DNA of 64,000 bases, taken from assembly GCF_023715365.1 (NCBI RefSeq), contig NZ_JAMBNZ010000002.1, positions 248,001-312,000 of the forward strand, written 5' to 3'. Made by a program: the position numbers and the translations under genes. Below are positions 35,630 through 45,647 of this stretch, one piece after another (the first letter of the stretch is position 1; each line of letters starts with the position of its first letter). Under the pieces are notes generated by a model. That model saw nothing but the letters and a program-made list of their open reading frames with translations. It did no database searches and was not told the origin of the DNA. The DNA comes from Georgenia satyanarayanai (GTDB lineage Bacteria > Actinomycetota > Actinomycetes > Actinomycetales > Actinomycetaceae).

Positions 35630-37891
35630 GTGTTCGATGCACTTGCCCGCGGCGTCATCCGTCGCCCCCGGACGACGCTCGCCGTGTGGGGGTTCCTCGT
35701 CGTGTCCTGCCTCGCCCTCGCCCTCGGGGCGGTCGGCGACGGCCTCTTCCCGAGCCTCCACTCCGGGGAGCCCCGCGTACCCGGGGCCGAGAGCCAGGAG
35801 GGCCGCGACATCCTCGCGTCCTCGTCCGAGGGCGGGGAGGAGGTGTCCCTGCTCGTCCAGGGCACCGACCTCGAGGACCCGGACGTCGCCGCCGACCTCG
35901 CCGCCGCGCTCATCGCGGTCCGTCAGGAGGTCGAGGCGCTCGACGGCGTCACCGGGGTCATCGACCCCTTCCTCGCGCCCGAGGGGCCGCAGGACCCGCT
36001 CGTCGCCTCCCTCGTCTCCACGTCGGGCGACGGGTTCCTCCTCATCGCCGAGCTCGACCCTGGGCTCGACGACGGCGGCGACGCCCGCAGGGCAGTGGAG
36101 GATCGCCTCGAGGAGGTGCCCGCCGAGCTCTCCGCCGCCGCGCCGGACGCCAGCGGGATCGTCTCGAGCACCGAGCGTGTCGTCTCGGCCGTCACCGACC
36201 GGGTGGAGGCCGACCTCGCCCGCGGCGAGGCCATCGCGCTGCCGCTGTCCCTCCTCGTCATGGTCCTCGTCTTCGGCGGCTTCCTGGCCGCGAGCATGCC
36301 GCTCGTCGGCGCGCTCGCCTCCATCGCCGGGGGGCTCGGCGCGCTCCTCGGCTTCGCCCAGGTCATCGAGCTCGACGCCGTCGTCGTCAACGTCGTCACG
36401 GTGCTCGGGCTGGGACTGTCGATCGACTACGGGCTGCTCATCGTCTCCCGCTACCGGGAGGAGATCGCCGACGTCGTCGCATCGACCGCGAGCACCGGCC
36501 TGCCGCTGCGCCGCCGCCGGCGCCGCGCCCACGGTCGGGCCGCCGTCGAGGAGGCCGTGCGCCGGACCGTGCGGACCGCCGGGCGCACCGTGACCTTCTC
36601 GGCGGTGACGATCGCGGTCGCGATCAGCGCCCTCATGCTTCTGTCCCCCGACATCCTGCGCTCGCTCGGCGCGGCCGGGGTGTCCGTCGTCGTCATCGCC
36701 CTCGCCACGGCGCTCACGCTCGTGCCCGCCCTGCTCGTCCTGCTCGGCGGACGGCTCCAGCGTCCCTCCGTGCTCTCCCGCGTGCCGGCGGTTTACCGGG
36801 TGCTCGAGCGCCTCGGTGACGTCGCCCCGGAGGACGGGGTGTTCTCACGGCTCGCGCGCGGCGTCCACCGGCGCCCGTGGCTCGTCATCGCCGGCGTCGT
36901 CGCCGTGCTCGGGCTGCTGGCCTCCCCGGTGCTCGGGCTGCAGCTGCGCAACTCGACGACCGACCTCATCCCGGCGAGCTCGGACCAGCGGAAGTTCATC
37001 ACCGTGCTCGGCGAGGACTACCCGGCCGCGACCACCCCGCCCGTCCTCGTCGTCGCCGACACCGACGCCGCGACCGCGCAGACCTGGGCCCAGGAGGTCG
37101 CGGCACTCCCCGACGTCACCGGCGTGGGCGAGGCGACTCCCACGGAGTCCGGTGAGCACGTCGTCCTCGGCGTCGACATCGCGTCCGGTGACGCGGGCGG
37201 GGAGGTGGCGACCGACGTCGTCCACGCGATCCGCGACCTCGACCCCGGTTTCCCCACGTGGGTCGTGGGCCAGGCCGCCAACCAGGTCGACTTCATGGCA
37301 GCGGTCGCCGACGGCCTGCCACTCGCCGGCGGGCTCGTCCTGCTCGCCGTCGTCGTCCTTCTCTTCCTCATGACCGGCTCGGTCCTCATCCCGGTCAAGG
37401 CCGTCCTCGTCAACGCGCTCGGCCTGGCCGCGGCGCTGGGCGTGACGACGTGGGTCTTCCAGGAGGGCCACCTGTCGGGCCTGCTCGGCTTCACGCCGAT
37501 CGGCGGGCTGGAGACCTACGTCGTCGTGGTCGTCGTCGCCTTCGGCTTCGGGCTGGCGATGGACTACGAGGTGTTCCTTCTCGCGCGCATCAAGGAGTAC
37601 TGGGACGCCGGCCACGACAACGACACCGCCGTCGAGCACGGCCTGCAGCGCTCTGGACGGATCATCACCTCCGCCGCGCTCATCATCACGCTCGTCTTCC
37701 TCGGCTTCGTCGCCGGGGAGCTCATGGTCATCAAGCAGGTGGGCTTCGCGCTGGCGGTCACCGTGCTCGTCGACGCGACGCTCGTGCGGATGCTGCTCGT
37801 CCCCGCGACGATGACGGTCCTCGGGACGTGGAACTGGTGGGCCCCGGCGCCGCTGCGTCGCCTCCACGACAGGATCGGCATCACCCACTGA
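35630..37891 (+). CDS. MMPL-family RND transporter
   Basis: This 753-residue protein has two halves, each with a membrane helix, an extracellular domain and five more helices. The two core motifs are LGLGLSIDYGLLIVSRYREE (near residue 260) and GFGLAMDYEVFLLARIKEYWD (near 640), which match the proton-relay Asp-Tyr pairs of MmpL3-type transporters. Members export lipids or drugs; the substrate here is unknown. A basic run (RRRRRRAHGR) lies in the first cytoplasmic loop. GTG start. It is divergent from the ThrE-like gene across 83 bp. Confidence 0.93.
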   Translation: MFDALARGVIRRPRTTLAVWGFLVVSCLALALGAVGDGLFPSLHSGEPRVPGAESQEGRDILASSSEGGEEVSLLVQGTDLEDPDVAADLAAALIAVRQEVEALDGVTGVIDPFLAPEGPQDPLVASLVSTSGDGFLLIAELDPGLDDGGDARRAVEDRLEEVPAELSAAAPDASGIVSSTERVVSAVTDRVEADLARGEAIALPLSLLVMVLVFGGFLAASMPLVGALASIAGGLGALLGFAQVIELDAVVVNVVTVLGLGLSIDYGLLIVSRYREEIADVVASTASTGLPLRRRRRRAHGRAAVEEAVRRTVRTAGRTVTFSAVTIAVAISALMLLSPDILRSLGAAGVSVVVIALATALTLVPALLVLLGGRLQRPSVLSRVPAVYRVLERLGDVAPEDGVFSRLARGVHRRPWLVIAGVVAVLGLLASPVLGLQLRNSTTDLIPASSDQRKFITVLGEDYPAATTPPVLVVADTDAATAQTWAQEVAALPDVTGVGEATPTESGEHVVLGVDIASGDAGGEVATDVVHAIRDLDPGFPTWVVGQAANQVDFMAAVADGLPLAGGLVLLAVVVLLFLMTGSVLIPVKAVLVNALGLAAALGVTTWVFQEGHLSGLLGFTPIGGLETYVVVVVVAFGFGLAMDYEVFLLARIKEYWDAGHDNDTAVEHGLQRSGRIITSAALIITLVFLGFVAGELMVIKQVGFALAVTVLVDATLVRMLLVPATMTVLGTWNWWAPAPLRRLHDRIGITH

Positions 37892-37908
37892 CCGGCCGGG
37901 GGCGACGA

Positions 37909-37997
37909 GATCCCGCCACAACGACACTCACGGGAGCGCGACACACCGGGCGACACGCCGCACCGCCGCCCCTGCGAGCCACGGTTGTGGCGGGATC
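37909..37997. repeat. 14-bp perfect inverted repeats bounding an 89-bp element
   Basis: GATCCCGCCACAAC (37909-37922) and GTTGTGGCGGGATC (37984-37997) are exact inverted copies separated by 61 bp. The element lies between convergent genes and could fold into one long-armed hairpin or be a small mobile relic. It shares GGCGGGATC with the other intergenic repeats. The inner sequence codes for nothing that I recognise. Confidence 0.8.
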
Positions 37998-38020
37998 CGA
38001 ACGCTCGTGATGAACCCAGG

Positions 38021-38040
38021 CTTGATCCGGCCGGATCTAG
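38021..38040. promoter_or_regulatory. second copy of the CTTGATCCGGCCGGATC palindrome
   Basis: CTTGATCCGGCCGGATCTAG contains a perfect 14-bp dyad, GATCCGGCCGGATC. It shares its core with the operator candidate at 22122-22141, read in the opposite direction. A TAGGCT hexamer begins at 38038 on the plus strand. It lies 3 bp outside the GNAT gene's 3' end. A second site for the SatD-like regulator is possible. Confidence 0.35.
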
Positions 38041-38042
38041 GC

Positions 38043-38762
38043 TCAGGCCTTGCCCACGATGTTCTCCACCTCCTGGCCGACGGCGTAGCCCAGGCGCGTG
38101 TAGATGCGGCGGGCGGCGTCGTTGTCGGTCCAGATGCCGTAGTGGACGAGTGGGTGGTCCTCCAGCGCCCACCGGGTGACGGCGGCCATCATCGCGCTGC
38201 CGACGCCGCGGCGGCGCCAGCTCGTGTCCGTGCCGAGCCCGGAGAGGTGGACGGGACCACCCTCGGGCGCGTTGACGGCGACGACGCCGCGCAGCACGCC
38301 GTCGTCGTCGCGGTAGCCCCACCACCGCAGGTCGGGGTCGGCGGGGTCGGCGCTCGTGTCCGGGTTGGCGCGGGACAGGCAGGCGCGCACCTCCTCGGCC
38401 GCGGCGGGACCCGTCACCGGGCCGACCCGCTCCTCCCCCGGCTGGCGCGGCGGCACGGCGGCGGACCACATCCAGTCCCACACCGGCCCGGCCTGCAGGC
38501 CGAGCCGCTCGCGTGCGTCCGCCGGGACAAGGTCCCACGCGCCACGGGTGAGCAGGCCGAAGGGCACGGGAGGGACGCCGTCGGCGGCGGCGCGGGAGAG
38601 CGCGGACGCGAGTGCGTCCGGCTCGCCCGCGCCCACGAGCTGCTGCCGCTCACCGGCGGCGCGGCGCACCCGCACGAGCAGGAGGGTCGCGCCGTCGGCG
38701 TCCCAGGCCTGCTCCTCCTGCCAGCGGCTGGCGTTGGCGCGGAGGAAAAGGTGACGCCTCAC
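38043..38762 (-). CDS. GNAT-family acetyltransferase
   Basis: This 239-residue protein has a C-terminal GNAT domain: VRGVVAVNAPEGGPVHLSGLGTDTSWRRRGVGSAMMAAVTRWAL holds the acetyl-CoA loop (RRRGVGS), followed by YGIWTDNDAARRIYTRLGYAVG. The N-terminal 120 residues (HLFLRANASRWQEEQAWD, DWMWSAAVPPR) are specific to this subfamily and of unknown role. GTG at 38762 lies one base after the aspS stop. The acceptor cannot be predicted. Confidence 0.85.
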   Translation of the reverse strand: MRRHLFLRANASRWQEEQAWDADGATLLLVRVRRAAGERQQLVGAGEPDALASALSRAAADGVPPVPFGLLTRGAWDLVPADARERLGLQAGPVWDWMWSAAVPPRQPGEERVGPVTGPAAAEEVRACLSRANPDTSADPADPDLRWWGYRDDDGVLRGVVAVNAPEGGPVHLSGLGTDTSWRRRGVGSAMMAAVTRWALEDHPLVHYGIWTDNDAARRIYTRLGYAVGQEVENIVGKA

Positions 38763-38763
38763 C

Positions 38764-40551
<1,788 letters not shown>

Positions 40552-40665
40552 GAGGATCCTTCCCTTGGTCGGGCGCACCGCTAGACGGGCGGGCGCTCGG
40601 GCAATCCTAGTTCGCCCGCCGGACCCGGCTACCACCCCGGGTCCCAGAGGCGCGATGATCCGGGG

Positions 40666-42024
40666 ATGACCCGTCCGCCTGCCCCGGTGACGGCCCCGCC
40701 TGACCTCGTGCGGCTCCTGCTCGTCGCGTCCGTCGCGCTCATCACGATCGTCGCCTTCGAGAACCTCGCCGCCAGCGCCGCGCTGCCCGCCGTGAGCGCG
40801 GAGCTCGACGGCCTGCGGCTCTACCCGGTCGCTGCCGGCGCGCCGCTCGCCGCCCAGCTCGTCGCGACGGCCGTGGCGGGGCGCTGGGCCGACGTGCGGG
40901 GCCCGCGTCCCGTGCTCCTGCTCGGGCTCGTCCTCTTCCCGCTCGGCCTCGTGCTCGCGGGGACGGCGCCGTCGATGGCGGTGCTCGCCGTGGGACGCGC
41001 TGTCCAGGGCCTGGGCGGCGGGCTGCTCATCGTGCCGCTCTACGTGCTGGTCGGGGCGATCGTCCCCGCCGCCCGGCAGCCCGGCTTCTTCGCGTGGTTC
41101 TCCGCCGCCTGGGTGGTACCCGCCCTGGGCGGTCCGGCGCTTACCGGGCTCGTCGTGGACCACGCCTCCTGGCGCTGGGTCTTCCTCGGGGCGGCGGCGC
41201 TCATGGCCGTGGTGACGCTCGCCTTTGCGCCGCTCCTGCGTCACATGCCCGGCCGCGACGCGCAGCGGGCGGAGCAGCCCGCCGCCCGTGGGCTCGTCCT
41301 CGCGGCGACCGCCGCGGGTGCCGCCGTCGCCGTCCTCCAGGTGGCCGGGAGCGCGCAGGGGGCGTGGTCGCTGCCCGCGGTGGGGGCCGCCGTCGTCGTC
41401 CTCGGGGTGTCGCTGCCGCGGCTGCTACCGCCCGGGACGGTGCGGCTGCGCAGCGGTGTGCCCGCCGCCGTCGCCTGCCGGGCGCTGCTCAACGCGACGT
41501 TCATGACGAGCCAGACCTTCCTGCCGCTCCTCCTCGTACGCGAGTACGGGTGGACGGTGACGGCGGCCGGATTCGTCGTCGCGGTCGCCTCCCTCACCTG
41601 GGCGGTCGGCGCCTTCGTCCAGGGGCGCGTGAGCACGGCTGCCGGCCGGGGCCGCCTCGCCTGGGCGGGGCCGCTGGTCCTGGCGGCCGGCACGCTGGTG
41701 ACGGCGGGAGCCGCGCTGCCCGGTGTCAGCCCGTGGGTCGCGGTGCCGGGCGCGGCGGTGGCGGGTCTGGGGATCGGGATGGTCTACCCGGCGCTCACGG
41801 TGCTCGCCCTGCGGCTGACGCCGCCTGTCCAGCACGGGGCCGTCAGCGCCTCCCTGCAGGTCGCCGACTCGCTCGGTGCGGCCACCGGCCTGGCGGTCTC
41901 CGGTGCGCTCGTCCTCGCGCTGATCAACTCCGGCGGTACCGTCGCCTACCTCGCCGGTCTGCTCCTCGCGGCCGCCGTCGCACTCCTCGCCACGGTTGCC
42001 GGCGCGCGGACGCGCGGCACCTGA
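40666..42024 (+). CDS. MFS transporter
   Basis: This 452-residue permease has about 12-14 membrane helices, the loop 2-3 motif as [14 protein letters not shown], and [22 protein letters not shown], which resembles motif C of drug:proton antiporters of the DHA2/EmrB type. The substrate is unknown. ATG at 40666. It is divergent from aspS across 114 bp. A single copy of the GGCGGGATC repeat lies just after its stop. Confidence 0.88.
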   Translation: MTRPPAPVTAPPDLVRLLLVASVALITIVAFENLAASAALPAVSAELDGLRLYPVAAGAPLAAQLVATAVAGRWADVRGPRPVLLLGLVLFPLGLVLAGTAPSMAVLAVGRAVQGLGGGLLIVPLYVLVGAIVPAARQPGFFAWFSAAWVVPALGGPALTGLVVDHASWRWVFLGAAALMAVVTLAFAPLLRHMPGRDAQRAEQPAARGLVLAATAAGAAVAVLQVAGSAQGAWSLPAVGAAVVVLGVSLPRLLPPGTVRLRSGVPAAVACRALLNATFMTSQTFLPLLLVREYGWTVTAAGFVVAVASLTWAVGAFVQGRVSTAAGRGRLAWAGPLVLAAGTLVTAGAALPGVSPWVAVPGAAVAGLGIGMVYPALTVLALRLTPPVQHGAVSASLQVADSLGAATGLAVSGALVLALINSGGTVAYLAGLLLAAAVALLATVAGARTRGT

Positions 42025-42030
42025 AGCGCG

Positions 42031-42068
42031 GGGCGGGATCCCGGCTCCCGGCGGGCAGGAGGGCGGCG
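42031..42068. repeat. single GGCGGGATCC-type repeat unit
   Basis: GGGCGGGATCCCGGCTCCCG followed by GCGGGCAGGAGGGCGGC resembles one unit of the tandem arrays at 113-250 and 33945-34080. It is intergenic, just after the MFS gene. The match is by eye and imperfect. Confidence 0.45.
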
Positions 42069-42118
42069 TGTGCGGAGCGTCACCGCGCCCTGTCCCGCGC
42101 CGGACGTCGTGCAGCCGG

Positions 42119-42245
42119 TAGTCTGATGGCTCCTGGAGTGTGTATGTGCCGCCTCAGGTCCCGTGCGGAAGTGTCGCTGGTCGGGGCCCATCGCGGAGGG
42201 TGCGCCGCCTGCCTGGCGAACGCGAGAGCCCCACTCCGCTATCTG
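42119..42245 (+). promoter_or_regulatory. promoter and long leader of the DEAD-box helicase gene
   Basis: TAGTCT at 42119-42124 is the best -10 candidate and would give a leader of about 115 nt. The leader stays open in the helicase frame from ATG 42126 and contains a GGAG-preceded ATG at 42138, so the start is not certain. Long leaders are usual for cold-shock helicases. Confidence 0.35.
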
Positions 42246-44018
42246 ATGGGTTGTCTTTTCTTGACTGCTGTCCTCACTGACCTTGCCCCCGCACGCCCGG
42301 AGACCGGTTTCGCCGACCTCGGGCTCCCCGACGACCTGCTCTCGGCGGTCGTCGACCTCGGCTTCACCACCCCCACCGGCATCCAGACCGAGGCGATCCC
42401 GCTGCTGCTCGCCGGCCGCGACGTCGTCGGCGTCGCCCAGACCGGCACCGGCAAGACGGCCGCCTTCGGCCTGCCGCTCCTCGCCGCCATCGACCCGCAG
42501 CTGCGCGCCGTCCAGGCCCTCGTCCTGGCCCCCACCCGCGAGCTCGCGCTCCAGGTCAGCGACGCCATCGCGACCTTCGCCTCGCACCAGCGCGGGCTCA
42601 CCGTGCTGCCGATCTACGGCGGCTCGAGCTTCACCCCGCAGCTGCGTGGGCTGCGTGACGGCGCCCAGGTGGTCGTCGGCACGCCCGGCCGTGTCATGGA
42701 CCTCATGGAGAAGGGCAGCCTCGACCTCTCCCAGGTGCGCTTCCTCGTCCTCGACGAGGCCGACGAGATGCTCCGCATGGGCTTCGCCGAGGACGTCGAG
42801 CAGATCGCCGCCCGCGTCCCCGCCGGCCGCCGCACCGCCCTCTTCTCCGCGACCATGCCGGCCGCGATCAAGCGCGTGGCCGCCACCCACCTCACCGACC
42901 CGGTCCGCGTCAGCGTCACCCCGGCGTCCTCGACGGTGAACAACATCGAGCAGACCTACGCCGTCGTGCCCTTCCGCCACAAGACCGGTGCCCTGGCCCG
43001 CGTCCTCGCGGTGAGCGACGTCGACGCCGCCATCGTCTTCGTCCGGACCAAGTCCGCCGCCGACGAGGTCGCGATCGAGCTCGCGGGCCGCGGCATCCAG
43101 GCCGCCGCGATCTCCGGGGACGTCGCGCAGAAGGACCGCGAGAAGCTCATCGACCGGCTCCGCTCAGGCACGCTCGACGTCCTCGTCGCGACTGACGTCG
43201 CCGCCCGCGGCCTCGACGTCGAGCGCATCGGCCTCGTCGTCAACTTCGACGTGCCGCGTGAGACCGAGACCTACGTCCACCGCATCGGCCGTACCGGCCG
43301 CGCCGGCCGCAGCGGTCGGGCCCTCACCTTCCTCACCCCCCGCGAGCGGGGCCAGCTGAGCCAAATCGAGCGCGCCACGGGCAGCCGCCTCAAGGAGGCC
43401 GACATCCCCACCCCGGCGGACGTCTCCGCCCACCGGGCCAGCTCCATGCTCGCCAAGGTCGGGGACCGGCTCACCGCCGGCCGTCTGGACCTCTACCGCG
43501 AGATCCTCGACGGCTCCGAGCACGACCTGCGCGAGATGGCGGCCGCCCTGCTCGCGATCGCCGTCGGCGACGACGGACCCGCACCCCGCGAGGAGCGCAG
43601 CTTCGAGGACTCCGGTCCCCGCCAGCGTCGCGAGGAGCGCTACGACTCCTCCGGCGAGTTCGTCGGCGCCACCTTCGAGGAGGGGCGCGACAACGCCCAC
43701 CGGCACGCCGGCCCGCGCACCGGCCGCGCCGGCACCCGCCCGCGTCACCGCGACGGCAACGGCGCCCGTTACCGCGTCGAGGTCGGCCACCGCGACGGCG
43801 TCCAGGCGGGCGCCATCGTCGGCGCGATCACCGGCGAGGGTGGCCTGCGCGGCCAGGACCTCGGCAAGATCGACATCTTCCCGAGCTTCTCGCTCGTGGA
43901 GATCAGCCAGGAGCTGAGCCCGGAGACGAGCCGGCGCATCGCCGCCGCGCGCGTCGCCGGCCGCCCGCTGAAGATCCGTCCCGACACGGGCCCGGGCCCG
44001 CGCAAGCCCCGCCGCTGA
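42246..44018 (+). CDS. deaD: DEAD-box RNA helicase (DeaD/CsdA type)
   Basis: This 590-residue helicase shows motif I (AQTGTGKT), Ia (PTRELALQV), Ib (TPGRVMDL), II (VLDEADEML), III (FSATMP), V (LVATDVAARGLDV) and VI (HRIGRTGRAGRSG). A C-terminal DbpA-like RNA-binding domain follows (YRVEVGHRDGVQAGAIVGAITGEGG, IDIFPSFSLVEI) and the end is basic. It unwinds structured RNA in ribosome assembly and mRNA turnover. I chose ATG 42246, but TTG 42261 and in-frame upstream ATGs are possible. None has an ideal ribosome site except GGAG before 42138. Confidence 0.94.
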   Translation: MGCLFLTAVLTDLAPARPETGFADLGLPDDLLSAVVDLGFTTPTGIQTEAIPLLLAGRDVVGVAQTGTGKTAAFGLPLLAAIDPQLRAVQALVLAPTRELALQVSDAIATFASHQRGLTVLPIYGGSSFTPQLRGLRDGAQVVVGTPGRVMDLMEKGSLDLSQVRFLVLDEADEMLRMGFAEDVEQIAARVPAGRRTALFSATMPAAIKRVAATHLTDPVRVSVTPASSTVNNIEQTYAVVPFRHKTGALARVLAVSDVDAAIVFVRTKSAADEVAIELAGRGIQAAAISGDVAQKDREKLIDRLRSGTLDVLVATDVAARGLDVERIGLVVNFDVPRETETYVHRIGRTGRAGRSGRALTFLTPRERGQLSQIERATGSRLKEADIPTPADVSAHRASSMLAKVGDRLTAGRLDLYREILDGSEHDLREMAAALLAIAVGDDGPAPREERSFEDSGPRQRREERYDSSGEFVGATFEEGRDNAHRHAGPRTGRAGTRPRHRDGNGARYRVEVGHRDGVQAGAIVGAITGEGGLRGQDLGKIDIFPSFSLVEISQELSPETSRRIAAARVAGRPLKIRPDTGPGPRKPRR

Positions 44019-44033
44019 CACGTCAGCGTCTCT

Positions 44034-44071
44034 GAGAGCCGGTCGTCCGCAGCAGCGGGCGGCCGGCTCTC
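44034..44071. terminator. 17-bp hairpin between convergent genes
   Basis: GAGAGCCGGTCGTCCGC (44034-44050) pairs with GCGGGCGGCCGGCTCTC (44055-44071), allowing two G:U pairs, around AGCA. It can end both the helicase transcript and the GTPase transcript on the other strand. Confidence 0.8.
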
Positions 44072-44075
44072 GGCG

Positions 44076-45647
44076 TCAACGGGCGGCGAGCTCCACCGCG
44101 GCGGAGAACTTCCGGTAGCGGTCGAGGTCCGCCCGGAGCGGCTCGACCATCGCCCGCGTGGCCGCGCCCTCGACGGCGGCGGACAGGCGCCCGCGAGCAC
44201 GCCGGGCCGCGCGTCGCGCCCCGACCCGTGCGAGCAGGCGCCCCGCGAGGGCGAGCAGCAGCCCGGCGACGAGACCACCGAGGAGCAGCGCCGTCGGCCA
44301 GGGCAGCGGCCCGGCCATCGGGGTCTCGGGCTCGGGCAGGCGCAGGTAGCCCAGCACCGCCAGGGCGCCCAGCCACGCCGCCCCGGCCAGCGCCGTCGTG
44401 AACAGGAGCAGCCCGAGCACCGACCACAGCCGCCACCACGACGGACGGTGCTCGGCGCCCAGGTCGGTGCCCGCGACGGCGGTGTCGAGCGCGTCGACGA
44501 GCACCGGCACCCGGTCCTCGACCCGTTGGGTGACCGCGCCCCGCCAGGGCTCGGCCATGCCCTCGGTGGCGCCCCACGCGAGGTCGTGGACGCCGGTGCG
44601 GACACCCGCCTCCTGCGCCGGGGTCGGCGCGGGCAGCGACGACGCGCCGGCCGCGGGGCTCTCGAGGTGCAGGCGCCGCAGGGGGTCCGGGCGCAGCCGT
44701 CCCAGCCAGCGCAGCGGCGGCCAGCCCACGTGCCGGCCGGCGCGACGGCGGTAGGAGCGCTCGACGGCGGTAACGACCTCCCGCACCCCGGCCGCCGAGG
44801 CGCACGCGTCGACGAGGTCACCGGCGTCCGGCGCCGAGGAACCGCCGCCGGCGGTGTCGCGCAGGCTGCCGGCGACGGTCCGCACGTCCGCCTCCAGCCG
44901 CTCCCGGGCCGCGCGCCCCTCCCCCGCGAGCCGCGCGAGCCGGCTGCGAAGCTCGGGCACGCCGGCACCGGTGCGGGCGGAGGTGGTGAGGAGCTCGACG
45001 TCGCCCATCCCGTCCTCGGCCAGCACCTGACGCAGGTGGACCAGGACGCCGGGCAGCTCGTCGGCGGGCAGCCGGTCGGCCTGGTTGAGGACGACGACGC
45101 TCACGGCCGCGTGCTCGCGCAGCGGGCGCAGGTACTCCTCGTGGACGACGGCGTCGGCGTACTTCTGCGGGTCGAGCACCCACACGAGGGCGTCGACCCG
45201 CTCGGCGAGGCGCGCGGCGACGGCACGGTTCTCCACGCGGGTGGAGTCGATGTCCGGGAGGTCCAGCAGGACGAGGCCGGACAGCGCCGGGTCGGTGGGC
45301 CGCAGCCTCCGGTCGGGGACCTCGAGCCAGTCGAGGAGGCCGGTGGCACCGGGCGCGTCCCACACGGCGGCCAACGGCTGGGTGGTCGTGGGGCGGCGCG
45401 CGTGGACGGCGGACAGCGGCTCGCCGACGAGCGCGTTGAACAGGCTCGACTTGCCCGAGCCCGTCGCACCGAGCAGGGCCGCGACGGTGACGCCGGGCGC
45501 GAGGGCGCTGCGGGCGCCGGTGCGCTCGAGCACCTCGCGGGCGGGCCGGAGGCGGGCGGGCGGCACGATGCCCTCGCCCAACTCCACGGCCGTCGCCAGG
45601 GCGCTCACGCGCTCCTCGAGGAGCGGCGCCCGGGTGCGGCGCCTCAT
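44076..45647 (-). CDS. dynamin-like/YfjP-type GTPase, second of pair
   Basis: This 523-residue protein has a GTPase domain with G1 (LLGATGSGKSSLFNALVG), G3 (LVLLDLPDID, where the usual DxxG is altered to DLPD) and G4 (VVLNQADRLP, an NxxD variant). A helical middle follows, then two membrane helices near residues 405-425 and 455-475 and a basic C-terminus. The layout matches bacterial dynamin-like or EngA-associated membrane GTPases in actinobacteria, whose role is unknown. Its start overlaps the stop of the upstream GTPase by 4 nt (ATGA), so the two are made together. Confidence 0.82.
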   Translation of the reverse strand: MRRRTRAPLLEERVSALATAVELGEGIVPPARLRPAREVLERTGARSALAPGVTVAALLGATGSGKSSLFNALVGEPLSAVHARRPTTTQPLAAVWDAPGATGLLDWLEVPDRRLRPTDPALSGLVLLDLPDIDSTRVENRAVAARLAERVDALVWVLDPQKYADAVVHEEYLRPLREHAAVSVVVLNQADRLPADELPGVLVHLRQVLAEDGMGDVELLTTSARTGAGVPELRSRLARLAGEGRAARERLEADVRTVAGSLRDTAGGGSSAPDAGDLVDACASAAGVREVVTAVERSYRRRAGRHVGWPPLRWLGRLRPDPLRRLHLESPAAGASSLPAPTPAQEAGVRTGVHDLAWGATEGMAEPWRGAVTQRVEDRVPVLVDALDTAVAGTDLGAEHRPSWWRLWSVLGLLLFTTALAGAAWLGALAVLGYLRLPEPETPMAGPLPWPTALLLGGLVAGLLLALAGRLLARVGARRAARRARGRLSAAVEGAATRAMVEPLRADLDRYRKFSAAVELAAR

